Translations under genes and position numbers: made by a program
In this document: positions 43,970 to 51,263 of the stretch, in pieces
How positions within the stretch are numbered: position 1 is the first letter of the stretch
Layout: each line of letters opens with the position of its first letter
The notes under the pieces: model-generated
What the model saw: only the letters and a program-made list of their open reading frames with translations
What the model was told of the DNA's origin: nothing
The model's database searches: none
Origin: Deltaproteobacteria bacterium
GTDB taxonomy: Bacteria; Desulfobacterota; BSN033; UBA1163
Reading direction: 5' to 3'
Assembly (NCBI GenBank): GCA_018333535.1
Contig: JAGXTA010000121.1
Coordinates: 1-51,263 of the forward strand
Length of the DNA stretch: 51,263 nt

Positions 43970-46900
43970 TCCTCACCTTTTTGGGACCCTTTTCGGGTCA
44001 CCTCCAAATATCTCTTCACCTTCGGGTCATTGGACTTGCGATTAAAGAGAAGTTGAGCCCAGGAGCCACAGATTGTCCTGAAATCGCAATATCTATATTT
44101 ACAATCCTGGTTGTCCGGGACTGGGATAAAAATCCCTTCTTCGATTCCATTGGCGAGGGTCTTGAGAATCTCCTGTAGTTCGCCTTCCTTCTCATCCAGT
44201 TGAGCCCCTTTAAAAGGAATGGGTTTGCCATCTTTGAGAAAATAATATTCGGCAGATTCAATCTCAATTCCCTTGTGGAGGGGAGCGAGCAACTGTCTGG
44301 CCGCATGGAGATAGAGGGGAAGCTGTAAAGTCCTTCCACCCTGGAATTCGTTTGCTTTGGCCGATACCTTGCCGGTTTTATAATCCCTCACTCGCCCTTT
44401 TTTTCCGTCCTTTGTCAGATCAATACGGTCAATCCTTCCCTTCAAATTCACCGTTTTTTCCCCTATGTTGAGGAGAACCGGCTCTTCGGTTGAGATTTCA
44501 CTTTCCTTAAAATCGAACGGCTTCATCCCATACCGAATCTCAAAATAGGTCGGGACAAACTCCGTTTCATCAAGCTCCTCGTTAAAGAAGTCCCTCAGGG
44601 AGTCCAGCATACTCTTTTTTTCAACCTCCCACATCATGGGAAAACCTGTGATTCCCGTCTGCTCAAATTCGATAAATTTCTTGCGGGCTGCCTCTAACAG
44701 TCTCTGCACGTCTTCTTGCCTTAATTGAAACGAAGAACCTCTCTCCTTTTTAAGATCCGTAAAAAACTCATAGAGGATGTCATGAATGAGTTTTCCCTTG
44801 TCCAGAGGGCTGATGGTTGCCTCCTTTTCAGGTTCGGTCATGGCTTCGACCCCCATGATCACGTTTAAGAGGTACTGGTAGGGACAGGCGGCATAGGCTT
44901 CGAGCCGTGTCGGCGAGATGCTCTTTTTAAATATCGAATAGCGCTCACGTAAAATCTGGAGGGCTTCCTCCGAAGCAAAAATGCCTTCATAGCCCGTAAA
45001 ATTCCTCTTTCCCCAGCGGGAGGACTCGAGTTGAAGGCCCCTTCCAAAAAATGGGGAGACTTCCCGCAAATAAAGCATGGCTTCAGGTTTCTTTTCCGCC
45101 AACTTCTCCTGGCCGATAGAGAGGTCATATTCCACTTCGTCAAGCGCCTCTTCCGGGGTTTTCACGGCAATCTCGGACAGGGGAATCCGCACAAACCCCG
45201 GAAACTTCTCAATCTGATTGAAGTCAACACTCCTTCCGGTGAGCGCCTTGATCGAGGCAAGGAGAAAAGATGACGGCAGCCGTTCCTTCCCTGTGCCGAT
45301 TTCAATCCGGGGATAACTCAGGATCAACCTCTTTGTTGCGGCGCCGACGGTCAGGCGAAAGAGGAGCCGTTCTTCATCGAGCCTTGCCCCGGCTTTCAAT
45401 GGCAGGGGCTCGCCCTTCTTCCCGCTCAGAGATCGGTTGAGGACCTTTCTTTCTTGATCCAGCAGGATTGCATCCTGACGGATGAGGGGCGGAAACGATT
45501 TTTCGACCATGCCGGGAATGATGACCATTTTAAAGGGAACGCCGCGGACCGCCATCAGATTGACAATGCTTGGCCCGTTTCGCTGAAACCTTCCATGCGG
45601 GATCACCTCTTCCTGCAGCGCCTCATCCGTCAGACGCGCAAAATCTCCCGGGGATGGCGAAATCCCGGAAACATCCAGCTCAGAAAGTCTCCTCACCGCC
45701 TGCTTAACAAGAAGGCCCTCTTCGTCCTGCTCCACAAGTTCATCAAAACCAGTGAGCAGGGCTGCCACTTTCTCGCTCCATGTGTTCGCCCCTGTCAATC
45801 GGCGTATCGAGGAAAAGAGCATCCGGGTGAATTGAATCAACTGGTCAAGGGCAATGACATCTTCTTTGTGGAAGCGTCTCTTTCCTTCCTCCTCCTCTTC
45901 CGTTTCCATCATTTTCGACCAGCTCTCCCGGAGTCTCCGGAGCCTCTCCTCCCATTCCTTCTCTCCTTCCACAATGGACGCCTGAATGGAGATCGCATCC
46001 CATCGGGGCAGGTTGAGGCTAAAACCCTCCTCAGAAGAAAATCGGTCCGTCCGCAATTTTGCAAAGGTGGTAAACTCCATCACGGACTGTCTTGAAAAAT
46101 TTCGGTTCATGATTTTTAAGAGCAACAACAGAGTCCGGCCTGCCCTTGTCTCATTGAAAGGCATTCCTTCCCGAAGATAAGGTTCAATCCCAAGGGAGTT
46201 AAAAGCCTCTCTAAGGAGCCGCGAATATTCTTCCGGAGCCCTCAGTAAAATCCCTATCTCATGAAAGGGGATCCCCTCTCTCTCCGACGTTTGAAGAGCC
46301 ATCCTGATCACTTCCCGGACTTCTCTGGGCTCTCCCGGGGCCGAGATGATTCGAATCTCCTCCGGTTCATTTTCAGGAGGTTTCTTGCCATTGAAGAGGT
46401 TAAGGCATAGGTGTTCAAGAGACAGCGACCGGACAGAGGGCGCTGATGGGCCTGGATCAATCTCCTTAAATCCTATATCCCTAAGCCAATCCAGGGCCGG
46501 TTTTACAAATTTGAAAGCAGGGTTGGGTTCATAGGGAAGAAAGGCCGTGGCCTCTTTCTTATCAAAACAGGCCTGAAGCATTCGTTTCTGTGCCGCATTA
46601 AAGTCATAAAAACCATAAATCAGCATCCCGGGCGTCTGCTGCAAATAGACCGAGTCCCCCGCCCATTGAGCCGCAGAGACCATCAGGTCCGACTCGTCGT
46701 AGCACTTGATCTCCTCGAGCCGTTCCTGATACCCCTTCCAGAGTTTGAGTAAATCCCTCAATTTGGAAAGATGAACTTGCCTAGATAGTTTGGCGTCACG
46801 AAGGAACCGCTCGACATCCTCAGGCAGGAGGCAACTATCCTTGAGGTCTTTGATGGTGGAAAGAATGGCCTGATGAAATCCCGGACGGTCCGCAATGTCA

Positions 46901-47250
46901 TGAAAATAAAACCCCTTTGTTTTCCCGGCCAGGGACTTTGCAATGTCCCCGATGATGAGCTCATCGGCGCGGCGAGGAAGCTCTCTCTTCCCCTGGGCAA
47001 AAAGATGAGGAGAGCTTATCTCTCTTGCAAACTCTTCCAATGTCCAGAATCGAAGATTAAAATGGGGAGCGCCATTTTCTGCAAGGAGGCGGCGAAGGTG
47101 AAGTCCCAGGAGTTTCGAAGAGACAAGGATCAGAAGGGGCTTAAAGGACTCACGCTCCCTGATGGCCTTAACCTTGTTGACAAAGGACGACTCCAGAACA
47201 GGATAATCACCGACCACCAAAAATCGCCCCTTGCTCTTAACATTGCCCAT
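43966..47250 (-). CDS. addB: AddB-like nuclease subunit
   Basis: This 1094-aa partner of AddA has a helicase-like body and a C-terminal PD-(D/E)XK nuclease (GRIDRIDLTKDGKKGRVRDY, then KTGK). The iron-sulfur cysteines bracket the nuclease: ACPYQYLL near residue 800, and CKYRYCDFRTIC near the end. The N-terminus lacks a canonical GxxGxGKT (it reads VVGDYPVLESSF), so this subunit probably does not hydrolyse ATP. It is the first gene of the pair. The ribosome binding site is weak. Confidence 0.92.
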   Translation of the reverse strand: MGNVKSKGRFLVVGDYPVLESSFVNKVKAIRERESFKPLLILVSSKLLGLHLRRLLAENGAPHFNLRFWTLEEFAREISSPHLFAQGKRELPRRADELIIGDIAKSLAGKTKGFYFHDIADRPGFHQAILSTIKDLKDSCLLPEDVERFLRDAKLSRQVHLSKLRDLLKLWKGYQERLEEIKCYDESDLMVSAAQWAGDSVYLQQTPGMLIYGFYDFNAAQKRMLQACFDKKEATAFLPYEPNPAFKFVKPALDWLRDIGFKEIDPGPSAPSVRSLSLEHLCLNLFNGKKPPENEPEEIRIISAPGEPREVREVIRMALQTSEREGIPFHEIGILLRAPEEYSRLLREAFNSLGIEPYLREGMPFNETRAGRTLLLLLKIMNRNFSRQSVMEFTTFAKLRTDRFSSEEGFSLNLPRWDAISIQASIVEGEKEWEERLRRLRESWSKMMETEEEEEGKRRFHKEDVIALDQLIQFTRMLFSSIRRLTGANTWSEKVAALLTGFDELVEQDEEGLLVKQAVRRLSELDVSGISPSPGDFARLTDEALQEEVIPHGRFQRNGPSIVNLMAVRGVPFKMVIIPGMVEKSFPPLIRQDAILLDQERKVLNRSLSGKKGEPLPLKAGARLDEERLLFRLTVGAATKRLILSYPRIEIGTGKERLPSSFLLASIKALTGRSVDFNQIEKFPGFVRIPLSEIAVKTPEEALDEVEYDLSIGQEKLAEKKPEAMLYLREVSPFFGRGLQLESSRWGKRNFTGYEGIFASEEALQILRERYSIFKKSISPTRLEAYAACPYQYLLNVIMGVEAMTEPEKEATISPLDKGKLIHDILYEFFTDLKKERGSSFQLRQEDVQRLLEAARKKFIEFEQTGITGFPMMWEVEKKSMLDSLRDFFNEELDETEFVPTYFEIRYGMKPFDFKESEISTEEPVLLNIGEKTVNLKGRIDRIDLTKDGKKGRVRDYKTGKVSAKANEFQGGRTLQLPLYLHAARQLLAPLHKGIEIESAEYYFLKDGKPIPFKGAQLDEKEGELQEILKTLANGIEEGIFIPVPDNQDCKYRYCDFRTICGSWAQLLFNRKSNDPKVKRYLEVTRKGSQKGEE

Positions 47251-47287
47251 GACCTACCTATCTACTTTCTTCGAGGCTGTTCGTAAG

Positions 47288-47511
47288 GGGCCGTTCGCCC
47301 TGAGTCGTGAGCTTGTCGAACGGTCGAAGGATGAACGGCTAACTGATTGATTTTTAACATTCCGTATTCCGTTCGTGGTGAGCCCTTCCTTCGACTTTGC
47401 TCAGGACATTCGGAAAAACCGTTCGTCCTGAGGTTCTCGAAGGATGAACGGTTCGCTCAGCCTCCGGCTCAGAGAGCCTCTGGCTCGGAGAGGAAAGGCT
47501 TCTCTAACCAT
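47288..47511. repeat. clustered copies of the CGTTCGCCCTGAG repeat
   Basis: At least two fragments lie here: 47288-47340 (CCGTTCGCCCTGAG, then CTTGTCGAACGG and AGGATGAACGG) and 47419-47511, which closely matches 34073-34167. They fill the first part of the 767-bp spacer between addB and the AbiE genes. Confidence 0.75.
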
Positions 47512-48017
47512 GAACGGAATTACGACACAACCTCTTCATCTGGAAACTCCTGTTCTCCTCCAGGAATAAATTGTCCTCTATTTTATTCATTGTGCCGAAA
47601 GGATTCAATACTTTCTTTTCCTCATTATTTTCCCATCACCACACTCCACCATCCACCTTCTACACTCTAAACCATGACCTCCCCCAAGAAGTGTCCTATG
47701 TTGATCTATTTGGAATTGAATGGGAATTTAGTGGTATTTTAGCAGATTTTAAAGATAATTAGGGCTTCGGTTTTGAATTACTGTTGCTTGGCACCGAGGC
47801 TTTTTCGGAATGACCATTGAGAAAAAAAAGCGTTTTCTTCATTATAATTGGCATGTGTTTATAAGATGTTGACTGAAAACGACGGAAGGGGAAGAAGATA
47901 TTCCTCTTACGGTAGGAATACTTTTTCTCTTGACAGGTGCCTTTTAATGTTCGATCCCGCCCCCCCCTGTAAACTTTCTACTTGACTTTGGTTTAAAATT
48001 ATGGTTATTTAAGTACC
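47512..48017. other. non-coding spacer with two terminator-like hairpins
   Basis: No convincing gene is present. Translated residues just before 47762 (VDLFGIEWEFSGILADFKDN) look protein-like and could be the tail of a lost gene. Right after that stop, GCTTCGGT (47764-47771) and ACCGAGGC (47793-47800) pair and are followed by TTTTT. A second hairpin, TATTCCT/AGGAATA (47899-47905, 47914-47920), is followed by CTTTTTCTCTT. TTGACT at 47982-47987 and TATTTA at 48006-48011 form a weak promoter for abiEi. Confidence 0.45.
47764..47805 (+). terminator. intrinsic terminator in the addB-abiE spacer
   Basis: An 8-bp stem GCTTCGGT/ACCGAGGC with one G-U and a long loop is followed by five Ts. It faces the plus strand although no intact plus-strand gene precedes it, which fits the idea of a degraded gene upstream. 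Confidence 0.5.
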
Positions 48018-48797
48018 ATGGGTAATGAAAAAGCATCGAAAATAAACCAGCTCATAAGTAAATGGCCACGGGGAACCATTGCAACGGCTTCATACCTGAA
48101 GCGGCAAGGGTTCACTTACGACCTGCTGACGAAATACCGCCGTAGCGGCTGGATTAGATCTTTCGGGCAAGGGGCTTATATTCTCCCTGAAGATCGGGTC
48201 GAGTGGCCAGGAGCCTTGTACGCAGTTCAATCCCAGCTTGAGCTTGACGTTCACGCAGGGGGGAAGACCGCCCTCGAACTCAAGGGTTACGGTCACTACG
48301 TTCCTGAGGAGACAAAAACTCTCTTTCTTTACGCTCAGCCCAAGGTGATCCTGCCCGCCTGGTTTTCAGGAGAACGATTGGGTCTTAGCCTTGTAGTGAC
48401 CCGGACGAGTCTTTTCCCCGGTAACAGCCGTGAAGGATTTTCCGAATGGAAGGAGAGGGAGTTCTTCATTCGGATATCCTCACCAGAGCGGGCAGCCCTG
48501 GAGATGGTCTTCCTCGTCCCGGAGAAGGTAAGCTTCGAGGAGGCGCTTCTCATCATGGAGAGTCTTGTTACGCTCAGGCCTGAGGTCGTTCAAAAGCTTC
48601 TCGAAATCTGCCGGTTTGTCAAAGTCAAAAGGCTTTTCATGTACATGGCCGAAAAGCATAAGCATCCCTGGGTGGAAAAGCTTGATCTATCACGTATAGA
48701 TTTCGGCAAAGGGAAGCGGAGGATCGTATCCGGGGGAGAACTCAATCCCAAGTACCAAATCACGGTCCCCAGAGAACAGAGAGAAGGAACCGTTTGA
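48018..48797 (+). CDS. abiEi: AbiEi-family antitoxin
   Basis: This 259-aa antitoxin belongs to the AbiE type IV toxin-antitoxin system. An N-terminal winged helix (LISKWPRGTIATASYLKRQGFTYDLLTKY) is followed by the AbiEi C-terminal region (GGKTALELKGYGHYVPEETKTLFLY and SSPERAALEMVF). In the family, AbiEi represses its own promoter and counters AbiEii. The ATG at 48018 has no Shine-Dalgarno sequence and the candidate promoter is very close, so the mRNA may be nearly leaderless. The stop overlaps the next gene's start. Confidence 0.88.
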   Translation: MGNEKASKINQLISKWPRGTIATASYLKRQGFTYDLLTKYRRSGWIRSFGQGAYILPEDRVEWPGALYAVQSQLELDVHAGGKTALELKGYGHYVPEETKTLFLYAQPKVILPAWFSGERLGLSLVVTRTSLFPGNSREGFSEWKEREFFIRISSPERAALEMVFLVPEKVSFEEALLIMESLVTLRPEVVQKLLEICRFVKVKRLFMYMAEKHKHPWVEKLDLSRIDFGKGKRRIVSGGELNPKYQITVPREQREGTV

Positions 48798-49714
48798 AAA
48801 GAGACACGGTCTTTTTCAGGCAGGCAGAATTGCTCCTTCGAGTTTTGCCAGTTGTAAACGAGGAGGAAATCTTTGCCTTGAAGGGAGGGACCGCAATCAA
48901 CTTCTTCTTAAGGGACCTTCCGCGTCTTTCCGTCGATATTGATCTGACCTACCTTCCGGTCAATGACCGCACGACTGCTTTAACTGAGATCAACAAAGCT
49001 CTTCTTCGAATCTCGGAAAGAGTTGAGAAAACAATTCCCGGTGTTCGGTTATTTCCCAAAAGGGACCACGAGTTCAATCTTGTAGCCGGTTTACTCATCC
49101 GCCGCGGTGACGCAACAATCAAAGTTGAACCCAACTCTGTTCTAAGAGGAACGGTATTTCCAACAGAAACGAGAGCCCTCTGTCAGAAGGCACAGGATCT
49201 CTTTGAGCTTTCAATCGAAGCCCGCACACTTTCTTTCGAAAATCTTTACGGAGGAAAGGCCTGTGCAGCTCTGGACCGGCAGCATCCGAGGGACCTATTC
49301 GACATCAATTTGCTGTTCAAGAATGAGGGACTCACGGAGAAAGTGCGCAAGGCCTTTATTGTCTATCTTGCCAGTCATTCCCGACCGATGGTTGAAATCC
49401 TCAATCCGCAATGGGGTGACCTGCGCCCGGTTTTTGAAAGAGAATTTCAAGACATGGTGGTCGAACCGGTCACAGCCGAGGAATTAAGGATTGCAGGCGG
49501 ACAATTGGTGTCAAGACTTCACGAAGAAATGACCCAGGAGGAAAGAGAGTTTCTCATTTCCATTAAAGAGGGAAAACCCCAGTGGGATTTGTTGGGGGTG
49601 CCAGGAATCGAAAATCTCCCTGCTGTTAAATGGAAGCTTCAAAACATACGCCGAATGGCTCCAATGAAACACCGGAAGGCGCTACAAAAACTCCGAGACT
49701 ACCTCGGCGTTTAA
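48794..49714 (+). CDS. abiEii: AbiEii-family nucleotidyltransferase toxin
   Basis: AbiEii is a GTP-binding nucleotidyltransferase whose activity halts growth, classically as phage abortive infection. The 306-aa product has the catalytic motif LKGGTAINFFLRDLPRLSVD with the following IDLTY (GG...S-D-ID), and HPRDLFDINLLF near residue 165. The start is TTG, overlapping the abiEi stop, with AAGGA about 6 nt upstream; no ATG lies before the catalytic motif. All motif residues look intact. Confidence 0.9.
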   Translation: MKRDTVFFRQAELLLRVLPVVNEEEIFALKGGTAINFFLRDLPRLSVDIDLTYLPVNDRTTALTEINKALLRISERVEKTIPGVRLFPKRDHEFNLVAGLLIRRGDATIKVEPNSVLRGTVFPTETRALCQKAQDLFELSIEARTLSFENLYGGKACAALDRQHPRDLFDINLLFKNEGLTEKVRKAFIVYLASHSRPMVEILNPQWGDLRPVFEREFQDMVVEPVTAEELRIAGGQLVSRLHEEMTQEEREFLISIKEGKPQWDLLGVPGIENLPAVKWKLQNIRRMAPMKHRKALQKLRDYLGV

Positions 49715-49797
49715 GCGTCTGTTCAATGCCTCCAGTTCTACCCCATGACAAATGGCGGGACATTCGCAAGTTGTTTTGGAACCTACACCCTTGATCG

Positions 49798-50220
49798 TTA
49801 AATCTCCGTAGTAAGTTCAGGGCGATGAGCGCGGAGCCATTGCTCGACATCATCGCGAAGTTGTTTCGCTAACGCTATCATCTCTTCGGCTTCCTGTTCG
49901 GTGACGAGTCCGGCTCTTTCGTAGTCGCTGATATTGCGTTTCTTACGGAATTTGTCCAATTGCTTAATGATGGCGGGTTCGGTATTGATGGTAAAAGCCA
50001 GGGACTGGATAAGAAGGTAATGTTGCCCTTCTTTTCGGGCGCGATAGCCAACCGCCGCCAGCGCAGCCTTAGCGGTCTGAACCACTGCATTATGGCGATG
50101 CTTAATCGCCAATCCGGGCCGAGTTCGACTATTTTTATTTTTTACAGATCGCGGTCACAGATATGCAACAGGCTGGCAATTTCACGCGCCGAAGTCCGGT
50201 GTTTCTCAATCTTTTATCAT
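49798..50220 (-). pseudogene. HEPN-domain toxin, inactivated
   Basis: Reading the minus strand from an ATG that overlaps the MNT stop (ATGA at 50220-50217), the frames piece together a HEPN protein: EKHRTSAREIASLLHICDRDL, then VELGPDWRLSIA, then NAVVQTAKAALAAVGYRARK and RKKRNISDYERAGL. Three lesions break it: one extra base near 50208, an in-frame TAA at 50144-50142, and a missing base near 50094 (IAYNAV expected). The 3' part is open as a 104-codon frame from 50112. The catalytic-type RNxSDY word survives. It is the usual partner of the MNT gene upstream. Confidence 0.78.
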
Positions 50221-50828
50221 TTAGCCAATCTTCTAAGCTCTTCTTCATCGCCTATCAGAAATATTTTTTCGTCCTCAAGCGCCGTTTTTACAAAGTGATG
50301 GTCTTCTTTCACTTTCTTCTTGAATTCGGCGACAGGATAAACAACAGCATTTACCTCGCGCCCCAATTTTTCTTCCGCAGGAGATAGAAGCGAAACCACA
50401 TCTCCAAAGGAGATTCTCCCCACCACGATCAGGTCAATGTCACTTCTTCGGTCATCAGCGCTCCTTGCAACGGAGCCGAAGATGAAAGCTAACTGCACAA
50501 TGTCTGCCTTGGGCGCCAGACATTGCCGGAGGACATCAGCCACGCCGAAGGTTTTTCTTACAATGCTTTTAAGCTCGTTGAAAATAGGGCACTTCTCGTT
50601 CGCGCGGTAGTAGACCTGTCTCCCCTGCACTTCACGGATGATGATGCCGGTATCCGTCAGGTTTTTCAGTTCACGCTGTACCGTTCCCCGGCCGGTTTTA
50701 ATGGCGTCCAGGATTTGTTTGGTGTAAAAAGAGGTATCCGCCCGGCTGTAGAGAAGCGCAAGCACCGCCTGCCGTGTTTTTCCGAATAGTCCGCTACATA
50801 ACAAGTTCTCATTCATATTCTTACCCAT
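50217..50828 (-). CDS. winged-helix MNT nucleotidyltransferase, antitoxin-type
   Basis: The 203-aa product has an N-terminal helix-turn-helix (FGKTRQAVLALLYSRADTSF through RGTVQRELKNLTDTGIIIRE) and a minimal nucleotidyltransferase domain with AFIFGSVARSADDRRSDIDL. Such proteins are antitoxins of HEPN toxins. The gene looks intact although its HEPN partner is broken. The start may be ATG at 50828, which lies inside operator 1, or ATG at 50816 (MNENLLCSGLFG). Paired palindromes at the promoter suggest that the winged helix represses its own gene. Confidence 0.88.
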   Translation of the reverse strand: MGKNMNENLLCSGLFGKTRQAVLALLYSRADTSFYTKQILDAIKTGRGTVQRELKNLTDTGIIIREVQGRQVYYRANEKCPIFNELKSIVRKTFGVADVLRQCLAPKADIVQLAFIFGSVARSADDRRSDIDLIVVGRISFGDVVSLLSPAEEKLGREVNAVVYPVAEFKKKVKEDHHFVKTALEDEKIFLIGDEEELRRLAK

Positions 50829-50858
50829 TTAGGGTATTATCTTACCCATATTGGGTAA
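50821..50858 (-). promoter_or_regulatory. paired operators of the MNT gene
   Basis: Two palindromes of one type lie at the start of the gene: TTACCCATTTAGGGTA (50821-50836) and the perfect TTACCCATATTGGGTAA (50842-50858). Their centres are about 21.5 bp apart, two helical turns. On the minus strand a GATAAT-like -10 box lies between them, so a dimer on both sites would block transcription. Confidence 0.75.
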
Positions 50859-50868
50859 CAAAATCAAG

Positions 50869-51263
50869 CCCTAAACAAAACCGGCTTTCTTGAAAAGAAC
50901 ATGTGGGGTGGATCAAGCGACCCGCTGCGCCAGCGGGAGCGCGGCGAGAGCGGATCCACCAATAGCAGACCCACCCTATCTATTACAGATCCATCGAAAC
51001 GTTTCTGGGTTCCTCTGCTCCCCATCCTAAAGCATACTGTGTGCTCGACAGCGCACCTTGCCGGCCAGTCAGAAGGTTTGGAGTTCTTGACTTCAAAATG
51101 AAGTCAGCTACTACGTAACGACTCAACTATTTAACCAACAACTCATCCATTTGTTTTGTATTAATTCCGCAATCCAGAATTCTTTTGTCTCCCTATCTCC
51201 CCATCCCCTCATCTCCCCATCTCTTCGTCTTAATAGAATACGCCAACTTTTTTAGGGATGATA
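50869..51263. other. repeat-rich non-coding right end
   Basis: No gene is supported here. GGTGGATC (50907-50914) and GATCCACC (50953-50960) form the outer arms, and CCCGCTG/CAGCGGG (50921-50927, 50931-50937) the inner arms, of a repeat. Near 51241-51263 the word CCAACTTTTTTAGGG recurs from about 32672, so the window ends inside another repeat. The rest is C/T-rich low-complexity sequence. Confidence 0.6.

Noticed and set aside
45454-46095. 213-codon plus-strand frame inside addB
   Set aside because: It is antisense to addB, rich in residues typical of shadow frames, and matches nothing I recognise.
47571-47762. 63-codon plus-strand frame in the addB-abiE spacer
   Set aside because: Only its last 20 or so residues look protein-like. 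It has no start signal, so at most it is a gene remnant.
49798-50112. A free-standing 104-aa gene with a TTG start
   Set aside because: It is the 3' part of a HEPN gene; the rest is recognisable upstream in other frames, with a stop and frameshifts.

Overview
The window reads as one piece of an uncultured, anaerobic, sulfite/sulfate-respiring bacterium, most likely a Desulfobacterota (deltaproteobacterial) lineage. The evidence is a reductive-type dsrAB with dsrD, dsrN, dsrC and dsrMKJO, methanogen-like HdrABC and MvhAGD modules, and selenocysteine use. sat, apr and qmoAB are not in the window, so sulfate activation cannot be judged here.

Bases 1-26132 form one co-directional array of 23 genes devoted to sulfite respiration. 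It starts with dsrA, dsrB, dsrD, dsrN (siroheme amidase), a small YHS protein and dsrC. A complete soluble HdrA-HdrC-HdrB set follows, then a DsrE/YedF-like protein, an RsbRD-N protein, dsrM, dsrK, dsrJ, dsrO and a 65-aa protein. A NiFe-hydrogenase/heterodisulfide-reductase module comes next: MvhG, MvhA, a QmoC-like membrane subunit, a giant HdrA and MvhD. The array ends with an NrfD-family membrane subunit, perhaps the displaced DsrP, and two siroheme-synthesis genes. The likely logic is that DsrAB reduces sulfite to a trisulfide on DsrC, DsrMK and/or the soluble HdrABC reduce that trisulfide, and the Mvh-HdrA-QmoC module links H2, a pyridine nucleotide and the quinone pool to it. The array also makes its own siroheme cofactor.

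Two genes are interrupted by a UGA that is best read as selenocysteine. One is the giant HdrA, where UGA replaces the Cys of a VCHCG motif that is intact in its upstream paralogue and a SECIS-like hairpin follows. The other is a FrnE/DsbA-type protein whose active site becomes UPWC. The giant HdrA also carries an inserted GltD/NfnB-like NAD(P)H domain. The two hdrA genes share a near-identical 3' tract of about 380 bp, and the first 21 bases of mvhD survive as a ghost after the first copy.

Bases 26133-40353 hold general genes: tRNA-Met(CAU), fabH, a molybdopterin oxidoreductase, a YtfJ-like protein, an M23 peptidase, the FrnE selenoprotein, a GIY-YIG protein, an RluA-type pseudouridine synthase, tex, an acyl-CoA dehydrogenase and a thymidylate-synthase-like gene. 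Bases 40646-47250 carry an addA/addB pair. The right end (48018-50860) is accessory: an AbiE toxin-antitoxin pair, then a MNT nucleotidyltransferase with paired operators and a decayed HEPN partner.

Intergenic DNA is rich in interspersed repeats. Two 199-nt imperfect palindromes at 29992-30190 and 40414-40612 share architecture and an internal core but have different, still self-complementary stems. They are the best candidates here for an undescribed structured element.
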